A DNA stretch of 13,320 bases from Methylococcaceae bacterium (GCA_012026715.1 VEPB01000490.1:1-13320), one strand, 5' to 3'. Positions 1 through 7,019 are shown, counted from the first letter of the stretch. Translations and numbers: made by a program. The notes: generated by a model from the sequence alone, not told the origin.

Positions 1-397
1 ACTCAGGACGTCTGGCGTCTATCGCAGTGCCCATACAGGTCATGATAACGTCGGTGACGGTCATGGCCGCGTTAGTGGCCGATTTAACATCCCCAAAGAC
101 ATCCTGGTACTCCTTGATGGCGCGGTCGGCATCTCCGGGGGAGCCTACCGCGACGAACTTGGTATAAGCTTCGAAATAGCGGGCGCGCCGCGGGTCTCCC
201 GGCATGCCCGGTGCGCCTTCGGCGATCTCCTTGTACACGCACTCGGCCATGTCGGCGGGATCGATTTTGTAATCCTTGAGATCGGAGTCATTTTGCAGTT
301 TGGCGACGAGCGCTTCCTTCAGGCCCAATTGTTCTTTGCTTTTTTGGCAGGCAGTCAGGCTGGCGGCGATCACGAGGCAAAGCAGTAGTTTTTTCAT
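1..397 (-). CDS. Putative lipoprotein of unknown function (partial, C-terminus beyond left edge)
   Basis: The reading frame opens at the ATG at 397-395 and stays open to base 1, so 132 residues are visible and the C-terminus lies outside the window. The N-terminus is a classic lipoprotein signal: MKKLLL, a short hydrophobic stretch, then the lipobox LTAC with the lipidated Cys at residue 17. Residues after the Cys are charged (QKSKEQ), as expected for a soluble domain tethered to a membrane. The mature part is mostly helical and acidic, with two later Cys residues (in AECVYKE and MTCMG) that could form a disulfide. I do not recognise the family. The start was chosen for the lipoprotein signal; no clear Shine-Dalgarno is seen. 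It is divergent from the small gene at 576. The export class is fairly sure; the function is unknown. Confidence 0.75.
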   Translation of the reverse strand, partial: MKKLLLCLVIAASLTACQKSKEQLGLKEALVAKLQNDSDLKDYKIDPADMAECVYKEIAEGAPGMPGDPRRARYFEAYTKFVAVGSPGDADRAIKEYQDVFGDVKSATNAAMTVTDVIMTCMGTAIDARRPE

Positions 398-452
398 TGA
401 ATAAAGACGATAGGGTTGCGGAACACGATGAGCGGCTGGCATCAGACTGCCT

Positions 453-458
453 ATTATG
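453..458 (-). promoter_or_regulatory. Possible -10 element for the lipoprotein gene
   Basis: On the minus strand this reads CATAAT, one mismatch from the sigma-70 -10 consensus, 56 nt upstream of the lipoprotein ATG. No good -35 hexamer is seen at 16-18 nt spacing, so this is weak. The rest of the 178-bp gap (398-575) between the divergent genes shows no gene and no other clear signal. Confidence 0.22.
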
Positions 459-575
459 AAGCGTTTCACATTTTCCTGGCCAGAACGGGCACAAAATCAT
501 GCAAGATCTCTGGTCCGACCAGTCCGGTTCCGGGGTGTCAAGTCAAACAACGGGGCGTGCTCCAGCGAGGCGAAA

Positions 576-818
576 ATGGTTAGCAGCGTAACGATGGCGA
601 ACGGGCTTGCGGCCTTTCAAAATGCGAGCAAGCTCATGGATCGGGCGGGGGATCAAATTCGGAAGGCATCGGTGGAAGGCATGAACGGCGAGCCGAAGAC
701 CGATTTATCGGGTTCCCTGGTTGAGCTTCAACAGGCTTCGATAAACGCCAAGGCGGCCGTCAAGGTGATGGAAGCGGAAAAAACGACTTCCGACTATCTC
801 CTGGATGTCCTGGCTTGA
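576..818 (+). CDS. 80-residue helical protein resembling flagellar rod/hook terminal helices
   Basis: The frame is open from an ATG at 456, but the ATG at 576 is preferred. It has GAGG at 567-570 with 5-nt spacing, and the protein-like sequence begins about there. The product is 80 residues with no signal peptide. It has two predicted helices: an N-terminal one (about residues 5-34, with AAFQNASKLMDRAGDQIRKA) and a C-terminal one (about 43-79, with DLSGSLVELQQASINAKAAV, then KVMEAEKTTSDYLLDVLA). The second helix follows the pattern seen at the C-terminus of flagellar axial proteins such as FlgC and FlgG: Val/Leu-Val-Glu-Leu, then Ala-Asn-Ala-Lys-Val, then a closing Leu-Leu. The likeness is in layout, not strong identity, and there are no flagellar genes in the window. 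It lies 75 bp upstream of the acylphosphatase gene on the same strand. Function unknown. Confidence 0.65.
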   Translation: MVSSVTMANGLAAFQNASKLMDRAGDQIRKASVEGMNGEPKTDLSGSLVELQQASINAKAAVKVMEAEKTTSDYLLDVLA

Positions 819-893
819 TGCTGCTCCGGCCAGCTGGATAGTGCGACGGTCCGCGATGGTAGGTTGGCTTTGCCTTTTTGGGTGTACGACATC

Positions 894-1178
894 ATGCACA
901 AACGGCTTCACCTCTGGATCACTGGCCGGGTGCAAGGCGTGTCTTTTCGCTACCACGCTCGGGAACGCGCGCGAGCCTTGGGATTAACCGGTTGGGTGCG
1001 TAATCTGATGGACGGGCGGGTCGAGCTGGTCGCGGAGGGGCCGGCGGAGGATCTGCGGGCACTGCTCGATTGGTGTGAAGATGGGCCGGCGGCGGCAAGG
1101 GTGGATCGGGTGGACCACCGCGAGAGTCCGGCCAGCGGTGAGTTCACCGATTTTGTCGTGGCGTCCGATGCCCGATGA
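894..1178 (+). CDS. acyP: Acylphosphatase
   Basis: Acylphosphatases hydrolyse the carboxyl-phosphate bond of acyl phosphates in the cytoplasm; their physiological substrate is often unclear. The product is 94 residues, the normal size for the family. The signature GRVQGVSFR (residues 11-19) gives the phosphate-binding loop and the catalytic Arg19. GWVRNLMDG (33-41) gives the catalytic Asn37. A small single-domain ferredoxin-like fold is expected from the family. The frame also has a TTG at 864 and a GTG at 882; the ATG at 894 is chosen because family homology begins right after it, although no strong Shine-Dalgarno is seen. The gene ends 5 bp before the stop codon of the convergent hypF gene, whose product carries an N-terminal domain of the same family. 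I am sure of the family; a functional link to HypF is only a guess. Confidence 0.93.
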   Translation: MHKRLHLWITGRVQGVSFRYHARERARALGLTGWVRNLMDGRVELVAEGPAEDLRALLDWCEDGPAAARVDRVDHRESPASGEFTDFVVASDAR

Positions 1179-1183
1179 GGGTC

Positions 1184-3532
1184 CTAGGCCTCGATTTCCA
1201 ATGTATCGGCGGCCAGCAGCTTGGCGGCGGCAACAGCAACCTGGCCCAAGGCCAGACCGCCGTCGTTGGCGGGAATCTGCTCCGGAATCAATGCCTCCAG
1301 TCCAGCCCCGGCCAAGCGGCGCTGAGTCGCTTCCAGCAGCCATCGATTCTGGAAAACCCCGCCGCTGAGCACCACCGTGATGATGCCTTGTTCCTCGCAG
1401 ATCCTCTGCGCAGTCGCGGCGACTGCTTGAGCAATGCCCAGGTGGAACCGGGCGGCGATGACAGCCGCATCGGCATTGGCCGCTAGGTCATCGAGCAGAC
1501 CTTGCCAAAAAGGTTGCCAACCGACCGTCCATAGTGAACCGTCGAGGCTCAGCGTATGGCCGTAACCCGAATCGGCCTGCGCCTCGAATTCGGATTCGGC
1601 CAGGCTCTCGAGCTCACAGGCTGCTTGGCCTTCGTAGCTGACTCGCTCCGGGCTCAAGCCCAGACAGGCCGCGGCGGCGGCGAACAGGCGCCCGGCGGAG
1701 GACGCGGGGGGGCTGTTGAGTCCTTTGGCGATCGCTTGTTGTAGCGGGCCTAAGGGCTTGCTCTCAAGCAACTGGACGATGGCCAGATTGGCGTAATGGG
1801 TGCGCACCGTTTCCCAACCCAATGCAGCGCTGAGGTGGGCGTAGGCGTTTCGCCACGGTTCCCGGATTGCCCGGCTGCCACCGGGCATGGCGACCGGCTG
1901 TAGCCGGGCGGCGCGGCGGAAGCGGCGGTAATCGCCGATCAGGAATTCTCCGCCCCACAATTCACCCGCTTCCCCCATTCCGAGACCGTCCAGCAGGACG
2001 CCCAGCACGGGCGCTGCCATAAGTGGCCGGCCATGCTCGGCCATGCACGCAGCCAGATGGGCGTGGTGATGCTGCACGGCGATCAGCGGCAAGGACTGCT
2101 CGGCAGCCAGCGCCTGGCCGTCACCGGTCGACAGGTAGTCGGGGTGCAGGTCGGTGGCGATCGCCGCCGGACGGTGCTGGAACAGGTCGGCATAGAGTTT
2201 TAGGTTGTGCCGGAAATCTCGGAGGGTGGCAGCTTCCTCCAGGTCGCCCATGTGCTGCGACAGGATCGCTTCGCCGTCTTTAAGCAGGCAGAAGGTGTTT
2301 TTCAGTTCGCCCCCCATCGCAAGAATCTCCGGGGCGGATTCGAAGCCCGCCGGCAAGGGTAGGGAGGCCGGGGCGTAGCCACGGGCGCGGCGCAGCAGGC
2401 GAGGGCGACCGGCTGCGATATGCGCCACGGAATCATCGAGCCGGTTGACGATGTCGCGGTCGTGCAGCAGCAGGAAATCGGCGATGTTTCCGAGTCGTTC
2501 CCGGGCTTGGGTATTGTCGGTGGCTTGGGGTTCGTCGCTGAGGTTGCCGGAGGTGAGCACGATGGGGCCGGATAGGCGCGCCATCAGCAGATGGTGGAGC
2601 GGGCTGTAGGGCAGCATGAAGCCGATGCGGCTTTGGCCGGGAGCGATCGCTGCGGGAAGGGGTTGTCCCGATTGGGGTAGTAGCACGATCGGAGCCGCGG
2701 TTCCTGCCAGGAGTCGGGCAGACTCCGCTGAAACCGAAGCATAGCGTCGCACCACATCCAGATCCGGCGCCATCATGGCAAACGGTTTATGGTCGCGGTG
2801 CTTGCGTTGACGCAGCATCTCCACGGCCTCGGCATTCATCGCGTCGCAGGCCAGATGGAAGCCGCCAATGCCCTTGATGGCGACGATCCGGCCTTGCCCT
2901 AAGAGGGTCGCGGCGGTTTCGATGGGGTTGCCGCATGCGACGGTAGTGCCGTCGGCCGCTTCCAGCCAAACCCTGGGCCCACAGTCGGCGCAGGCATTGG
3001 GCTGGGCGTGGAAGCGGCGGTTGGTGGGATTCTCATATTCGGACCGACAGCGCTGGCACAGGGGGAACCCCGCCATACTGGTGTTGGCGCGGTCGTAGGG
3101 GATGGCCCGAACGATGGAGAGCCTCGGTCCGCAATGGGTACAGTTGGTGAAGGGGTAGCCGTGGCGGCGGTCCGCCGGGTCGAGGACGTCGGCCAGGCAC
3201 CGCGAGCAGGTGGCGGCGTCGGGCGCGACGCCGGTATGAACGTCACCGGCGGCGCTGCTTTCGATGGCGAAATCCGCCGGTGGCTGGTGCGGCGCCCAGA
3301 CGGAACGGTTGATCCGGTCGATCCGGGCCAACGGCGGCAGTGCGGCGGTAAGCATCGGCAGGAAGCGATCGATCCGCGCGGGTTCACCCCACAACCGAAT
3401 GAGGACCCCGCTGCCATCGTTTTGCACGGAACCTCTCAGATCGAGTTCGCGGGCCAGCCGCCACACGGTGGGTCGCATTCCGACGCCTTGCACCAGTCCT
3501 TCCAGCCGGATCGATTCGGCGATTTCGCTCAT
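1184..3532 (-). CDS. hypF: Carbamoyltransferase HypF, [NiFe]-hydrogenase maturation
   Basis: HypF uses carbamoyl phosphate and ATP to make carbamoyl-AMP and passes the carbamoyl group to the C-terminal Cys of HypE, the first step towards the cyanide ligands of [NiFe] hydrogenases. The 782 residues show all family parts in order. First is an acylphosphatase domain (VQGVGMRP with Arg20, and Asn38). Next are two zinc-finger modules with Cys pairs at 109/112 and 131/134, and at 159/162 and 181/184. A YrdC-like domain follows (about 203-385, with KGIGGFHLACDA, KHRDHKPFAMM and TSGNLSDEP). Last is a Kae1-like domain (about 405-775, with HPDYLSTG, VQHHHAHLAA and SGGVFQNR near 723). Full length is normal. 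A Met replaces the common Phe in the VQGVGFRP motif; the catalytic Arg is kept. The ATG has GAGG at 3542-3545 with 9-nt spacing. No other hyp or hydrogenase gene is in the window. Confidence 0.97.
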   Translation of the reverse strand: MSEIAESIRLEGLVQGVGMRPTVWRLARELDLRGSVQNDGSGVLIRLWGEPARIDRFLPMLTAALPPLARIDRINRSVWAPHQPPADFAIESSAAGDVHTGVAPDAATCSRCLADVLDPADRRHGYPFTNCTHCGPRLSIVRAIPYDRANTSMAGFPLCQRCRSEYENPTNRRFHAQPNACADCGPRVWLEAADGTTVACGNPIETAATLLGQGRIVAIKGIGGFHLACDAMNAEAVEMLRQRKHRDHKPFAMMAPDLDVVRRYASVSAESARLLAGTAAPIVLLPQSGQPLPAAIAPGQSRIGFMLPYSPLHHLLMARLSGPIVLTSGNLSDEPQATDNTQARERLGNIADFLLLHDRDIVNRLDDSVAHIAAGRPRLLRRARGYAPASLPLPAGFESAPEILAMGGELKNTFCLLKDGEAILSQHMGDLEEAATLRDFRHNLKLYADLFQHRPAAIATDLHPDYLSTGDGQALAAEQSLPLIAVQHHHAHLAACMAEHGRPLMAAPVLGVLLDGLGMGEAGELWGGEFLIGDYRRFRRAARLQPVAMPGGSRAIREPWRNAYAHLSAALGWETVRTHYANLAIVQLLESKPLGPLQQAIAKGLNSPPASSAGRLFAAAAACLGLSPERVSYEGQAACELESLAESEFEAQADSGYGHTLSLDGSLWTVGWQPFWQGLLDDLAANADAAVIAARFHLGIAQAVAATAQRICEEQGIITVVLSGGVFQNRWLLEATQRRLAGAGLEALIPEQIPANDGGLALGQVAVAAAKLLAADTLEIEA

Positions 3533-3541
3533 CGCCGGACA

Positions 3542-3560
3542 CCTCGGCGAGAATCCGAGG
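3542..3560 (-). promoter_or_regulatory. Hairpin that covers the hypF ribosome binding site
   Basis: In the hypF transcript, CCUCGG (3560-3555) can pair with CCGAGG (3547-3542) across a 7-nt loop. The second arm contains the GAGG that acts as the hypF Shine-Dalgarno, so this stem would block translation start. A competing hairpin, GAAUC-CUCG-GAUUC (3564-3551), uses the same bases and would release the site. The pairing is seen directly; a regulatory role is inference. Confidence 0.4.
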
Positions 3561-3577
3561 ATTCGGCAATACTTGCC
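3551..3577. promoter_or_regulatory. Two adjacent perfect palindromes in the hypF/kinase divergent region (candidate operators)
   Basis: GAATCC-GA-GGATTC occupies 3551-3564 and GGCAA-TAC-TTGCC occupies 3565-3577, with no base between them. Both are perfect dyads and they lie in the only space (3533-3607) available for the promoters of hypF and the kinase operon. They could be binding sites for dimeric regulators or RNA structures in the leaders. No confident -10/-35 pair was found in this gap. Confidence 0.4.
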
Positions 3578-3607
3578 CTAACGCTTGGAGAGTTAAGGGA
3601 GGCCACG

Positions 3608-5218
3608 GTGCGCCGGTTCAATCGCATTAGGAACTTCATTCATTCCTTGGGGGGGCGTTTGATGCTCATGGGGATGCTGTTGTTCGGCGTCATCGTGGGG
3701 GCGATGTTGTTCAACGGTTACAACGTATTGCGAGAAGCTTTGATAAAGGATATCAGCGTTACGGTCAAACAGACCTCGGTCATCCTCAACCTGGCGGTTT
3801 CCCCTTATGCGGCAGGAGGTAAGCTGGCGGAACTGGATGAGTTTGCCGGTGAACTGTTGGCCGGCGACGGGCGCTACGGCGTCGTTTACATGGCGGTGGG
3901 AAGGGAAAACGGTCCGGTGCTGCTACGCGCGGGTTCGACGACCATCGATTTGCCTGTGCCGGATCGCGAGGACGGTTATTCGGAGGCCATTTCTCGTGGG
4001 GTCTTGCACATCCGGCAGCCGCTGCTGCTGGATCACAACGAAATTGGCTTTCTGCAATTCGGCCTATCCACCGAACTGATGGTGGCAGCGTCGGACAGCG
4101 TCAAGCAGCAGTCGATATTTATCCTGGTGGTGATCAGCGTCGGCGGTGCGGTGTTCATCATGATGCTGGGGGTTTATCTGGAGCGGCGGCTCCATGGCTT
4201 GGTAAGCGTGAGCGCGGCCATTGCCGCGGGGGACTACGCTCGCCGGGTGCCGGTCAAAGGCCACGACGAACTCTCGCGCCTAGCCTGGAACTTCAACGTC
4301 ATGGCCGACGCGGTGCAGCAGCGCATGGAAGAAATCACCCGATTCAATCAGACCTTGGAAAAGCGGGTCACGGCCCGTACTTTTGAACTGAGCGAACTGA
4401 ACGCAACCTTGCGGGCGACCATCGACGATCTCAAACGTACCCGCAATTCCCTGGTGAGGTCGGAAAAACTGGCGGGGCTGGGCTCCTTGGTGGCCGGAAT
4501 CGCCCATGAACTCAACACCCCCATCGGCAATGCGCTGACGGTCGCCAGCACCCTGTTGGACCAGACCGTGGAGTTCCGTCAGCAGGCCGAGGCTGGGCTG
4601 CGCCGTTCGGCGTTGCAAAATTATCTGGCTTCGGCAGGGACCGCGGCGGAACTGCTGTTGCGTAGTTTGGGGCGCGCGGTGGATCTGGTCACCAGTTTCA
4701 AGCACGTGGCGGTGGATCAGACCAGTGAACACCGGCGCCGCTTCGAACTGGCCAAGGTGGTTGGCGAGGTCGCGGCAACGCTCGGCCCTTCCATTTCCAA
4801 GACCCGTTATCGGGTCGAACTGGCGATCCCTGATGGCGTCGTCATGGACAGTTATCCAGGCCCCATCGGGCAGATTGTCATGAACCTCGTCAACAACGCC
4901 ATGGTGCACGCCTTCATCGGTCGAGATCATGGGACTTTTACCATTGCGGGTGAGGTGGAGGGCGGACGGGTGGTACTGAGCTTCAGCGACGATGGTTGCG
5001 GCATCCCGCCGGAAAACCTGTCCCGCATTTACGACCCCTTTTTTACGACCCGGCTCGGGCAGGGTGGTAGCGGTTTGGGCATGAGCATCGTCCACAACCT
5101 CGTCTATAGTGTGCTGGGTGGTAGCATACTGGTACAGTCGGAGCTTGGTTGCGGTACCCGGTTTGTCGTTGAATTGCCGTTGGTGGCACCTGTGGCGAGG
5201 CCTGGCGGCGAAGGATAG
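3608..5218 (+). CDS. Membrane sensor histidine kinase (Cache-like sensor, HAMP, HisKA/HATPase)
   Basis: The start is a GTG at 3608, placed by the strong Shine-Dalgarno AAGGGAGG at 3595-3602 with 5-nt spacing. The frame runs open further upstream, but that part only overlaps hypF in antisense. The 536-residue product has a transmembrane segment at about 18-38 and a periplasmic region at 39-166 whose end (EIGFLQFGLSTEL) resembles Cache-type sensors. A second transmembrane segment is at about 168-190, followed by HAMP at about 190-243 and a coiled coil to about 290. The phospho-accepting His300 is in AGIAHELNTPIGN. The ATPase domain has an N box (NLVNNAMVHAF, 426-436), G1 (DDGCGIPPEN, 461-470), F box (YDPFFTT) and G2 (GGSGLGMSI). 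All catalytic motifs look intact. It is the first gene of a four-gene cluster that ends with a response regulator, its likely partner. Confidence 0.93.
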   Translation: MRRFNRIRNFIHSLGGRLMLMGMLLFGVIVGAMLFNGYNVLREALIKDISVTVKQTSVILNLAVSPYAAGGKLAELDEFAGELLAGDGRYGVVYMAVGRENGPVLLRAGSTTIDLPVPDREDGYSEAISRGVLHIRQPLLLDHNEIGFLQFGLSTELMVAASDSVKQQSIFILVVISVGGAVFIMMLGVYLERRLHGLVSVSAAIAAGDYARRVPVKGHDELSRLAWNFNVMADAVQQRMEEITRFNQTLEKRVTARTFELSELNATLRATIDDLKRTRNSLVRSEKLAGLGSLVAGIAHELNTPIGNALTVASTLLDQTVEFRQQAEAGLRRSALQNYLASAGTAAELLLRSLGRAVDLVTSFKHVAVDQTSEHRRRFELAKVVGEVAATLGPSISKTRYRVELAIPDGVVMDSYPGPIGQIVMNLVNNAMVHAFIGRDHGTFTIAGEVEGGRVVLSFSDDGCGIPPENLSRIYDPFFTTRLGQGGSGLGMSIVHNLVYSVLGGSILVQSELGCGTRFVVELPLVAPVARPGGEG

Positions 5219-5238
5219 GAATACGGCACGAAGCGCCC

Positions 5239-5691
5239 ATGAGTTTACTCAGCCCCTGGTTCAGGCCCCCGCGCACCGCATTGAAGGCTGCGGCGCTGCT
5301 GTCGATCGTCCTGGCCAGGCCGGTGGGGGCAGATGGGGCGGTGGTGGTGGTCACCAATCGCGATAATGGCATCGGGGCCATCAGCCGCGACGAGGTGGCG
5401 GATATTTTTCTCGGCAGGAAAACGGTGGTTTCCAACAACATCGCCCTGACTCCCGTCGACAGCAGCGACCATCGGCTGCGTGAGCGGTTTTACCAGTCGG
5501 TGGCGGGCATGACCACGCTGCGGGTCAAGGCCCATTGGTCGCGTCTGGTGTTTTCAGGACAAGGGCGCCCGCCGCCGGAATTGAATCCGCAGCAAGCGGG
5601 AGAACGGATTGCAGGGGAAGTCTCGGCGGTGACGTATTTGCTGGCGGATCAGGTCACGCCGGCCATGAAGGTCCTGCTGGAGTTGCCCTAA
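5239..5691 (+). CDS. Small exported PstS-like (phosphate-type) periplasmic binding protein
   Basis: The 150-residue product begins with a signal peptide (basic, then hydrophobic LKAAALLSIVLA, cleavage probably after GA near residue 31). The mature part has the start of a PBP-like fold of the PstS type: VVVVTNRDNGIGAISRDEVA and DIFLGRKT (56-62), followed by a segment with variable-ligand character (TPVDSSDHRLRERF) and a C-terminal strand/helix. Full PstS proteins are about twice as long, so this is the short, single-lobe-like form often annotated as a phosphate ABC transporter substrate-binding protein. No permease or ATPase partner is nearby. It lies 20 bp after the kinase gene and 22 bp before the barrel gene, which suggests a sensing role in place of uptake. 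The Shine-Dalgarno is weak (GAAG at 5230-5233). Ligand identity is unproven. Confidence 0.78.
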   Translation: MSLLSPWFRPPRTALKAAALLSIVLARPVGADGAVVVVTNRDNGIGAISRDEVADIFLGRKTVVSNNIALTPVDSSDHRLRERFYQSVAGMTTLRVKAHWSRLVFSGQGRPPPELNPQQAGERIAGEVSAVTYLLADQVTPAMKVLLELP

Positions 5692-5713
5692 CCATTCCGG
5701 GAGAATCGCGACC

Positions 5714-6949
5714 ATGGATATGCTGGGTAGGCTCTTGATCAAAGTCACGGTGACCCTGGCCATCGCCAGCGTGGCGGCGGTGCCGGTCCGCGCCGAGTTC
5801 CGGGCAGGCCCTTTGACCTTCAGCGCCTTCGGGACCCTGGGCGGAGTCTGGTCTAGCAATAACCAGGCCGATTACACGATCGGCATCCAGCCTAGCGGGC
5901 CGGGGCGTTCCTACGATTTCGACCTGGGGATGGATTCCCGCTTGGGTGGCCAGCTTGATCTGGGGCTGAGCGAATCTACCACCCTAACGGCCCAGGCGGT
6001 GGTGGATCGAAACGCCCGCAACCAATTCGTTCCGCGGTTAACCTTGGGGCATGTCCGGCAACAGTTTCTGGACTACTTCACCGTGAGGGCCGGCCGGATG
6101 CAGAATCCGATGTTCCTGGCTGCGGAATACCGGCTCGCCAATTTTTCCAATCCCTGGGTTCGCACCCCCAACGTGGTTTACGATCTCTATCCGCTGGTCT
6201 ATTACGACGGCGCCGACTTGTCGTTCCGTTACGGCACTCCCCTGGGACAGCTAACGCTGCGATCCGGCTACGGCTGGTTCGATTTTGAAGTGCCGGTGCA
6301 GGGACGCCATCGTTATTTTCTGGGAAAAGGCCAGTCGCGCAATCTGTATTTTCTTTCGACGCAATTGGAGCAGGGGCCTTGGCGAGTCAAGGCAGGCTGG
6401 ATCCAGGGTCAAATCGACTATCACGACCCGCTCATGGATCAGGGAATGGGTTATCTGGGCATGTTCGACGGAGCCGCCGCGCGCCGTCTCCTCCTGCGGG
6501 ACAAATCGGGCTCCCTGGTCAGTCTGGGAGCGGCCTACGACGGCGCTGATTGGCTGGTGATGGGGGAATGGGTCTATGCCTTCAGCAACGGTGGGCTGAC
6601 CAACCGGCACGGCGGTTATCTGACCGTTGGCTATCACTGGGAACGGTTCATGCCGCAGTTGACCATCGGCTACGTCAGCAGCCTCGCGCCGGATACCCGT
6701 AGCGCCAATCCGATCGCGCAGGGCATCCTGGACGAGATGTACCGGGGCAGCAATCAGGATCAGAGCCTGCTTGCGCTGGGCCTCAATTACTATGTCAACG
6801 ATTCGGTGGCGGTGCGGGGGCAGGTCGACCTGATCCAGCCGCATCGCAACAGCAATGGACCTTACACCATGAACCAGACTTCCAAATACCGGATCGACCG
6901 GCCGGACCTGGAATGCCTCGTCAGCGTGTCGGTCGATTTTGTCTATTGA
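5714..6949 (+). CDS. Outer-membrane porin-like beta-barrel protein
   Basis: The 411-residue product has a signal peptide (MDMLGRLLIKVTVTLAIASV, cleavage likely after VRA at residue 27). The mature chain shows alternating polar and hydrophobic strands rich in Gly, Tyr and Trp, with repeated patterns such as LTLRSGYGWFDF, RHGGYLTVGYHW and LLALGLNYYV. It ends in SVSVDFVY, an aromatic C-terminal residue as in outer-membrane barrels, though Tyr replaces the usual Phe. The length fits a porin of about 16 strands. I do not recognise a specific porin family or substrate. GGGAGA at 5699-5704 is a reasonable Shine-Dalgarno. It sits between the binding-protein gene and the response-regulator gene, so it may admit the ligand sensed by this cluster; that is inference. 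Confidence 0.8.
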   Translation: MDMLGRLLIKVTVTLAIASVAAVPVRAEFRAGPLTFSAFGTLGGVWSSNNQADYTIGIQPSGPGRSYDFDLGMDSRLGGQLDLGLSESTTLTAQAVVDRNARNQFVPRLTLGHVRQQFLDYFTVRAGRMQNPMFLAAEYRLANFSNPWVRTPNVVYDLYPLVYYDGADLSFRYGTPLGQLTLRSGYGWFDFEVPVQGRHRYFLGKGQSRNLYFLSTQLEQGPWRVKAGWIQGQIDYHDPLMDQGMGYLGMFDGAAARRLLLRDKSGSLVSLGAAYDGADWLVMGEWVYAFSNGGLTNRHGGYLTVGYHWERFMPQLTIGYVSSLAPDTRSANPIAQGILDEMYRGSNQDQSLLALGLNYYVNDSVAVRGQVDLIQPHRNSNGPYTMNQTSKYRIDRPDLECLVSVSVDFVY

Positions 6950-6964
6950 TGGACGGCGATACTG

Positions 6965-6971
6965 AAGGAGG
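6965..6971 (+). promoter_or_regulatory. Perfect Shine-Dalgarno serving a short overlapping reading frame, not the next gene directly
   Basis: AAGGAGG here is the best ribosome binding site in the window, yet it is 34 nt from the response-regulator ATG at 7006. It is correctly spaced (6 nt) from a GTG at 6978. The response-regulator frame has a stop at 6976 and no start codon between that stop and 7006, so the gene cannot be extended to use this site. Confidence 0.6.
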
Positions 6972-6977
6972 CGTGTA

Positions 6978-7019
6978 GTGGTTCGGCGCATGGAGATACC
7001 AAAAAATGGCCGACGATGA
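6978..7019 (+). CDS. Possible 13-codon leader peptide overlapping the response-regulator start
   Basis: GTG at 6978, 6 nt after the perfect AAGGAGG, opens a 13-codon frame (MVRRMEIPKNGRR if started with formyl-Met) that stops at TGA 7017-7019, 11 nt past the response-regulator ATG at 7006. Ribosomes ending here could restart at 7006, giving translational coupling. The peptide is basic and unlike any family I know. The frame and its ribosome site are seen; translation is inferred. Confidence 0.35.
   Translation: MVRRMEIPKNGRR

Noticed and set aside
487..503. Sigma-54-like promoter (GGGCAC ... ATGCA)
   Set aside because: The spacing between the two elements is one base too long, and the first base of the -24 box does not match.
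456..575. 40-codon N-terminal extension of the small helical protein
   Set aside because: Composition is unlike the rest and the inner ATG at 576 has a good GAGG site; the extension is more likely leader DNA.
3564..3577. Sigma-54-like promoter (CGGCAA ... TTGCC) ahead of the kinase
   Set aside because: The spacing is two bases short; the bases are better explained as the palindrome GGCAA-TAC-TTGCC.
3008..3607. 200-codon upstream extension of the kinase frame
   Set aside because: It overlaps hypF in antisense and encodes no domain, while GTG 3608 has an excellent Shine-Dalgarno and is followed by the first transmembrane segment.
4280..5095. 271-codon open frame antisense to the kinase catalytic region
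   Set aside because: Fully inside a gene with intact H, N, G1, F and G2 motifs; no family features in the antisense product.
6251..6991. 246-codon open frame antisense to the barrel gene
   Set aside because: Shadow frame; the sense product has a signal peptide and barrel pattern, the antisense one has nothing recognisable.
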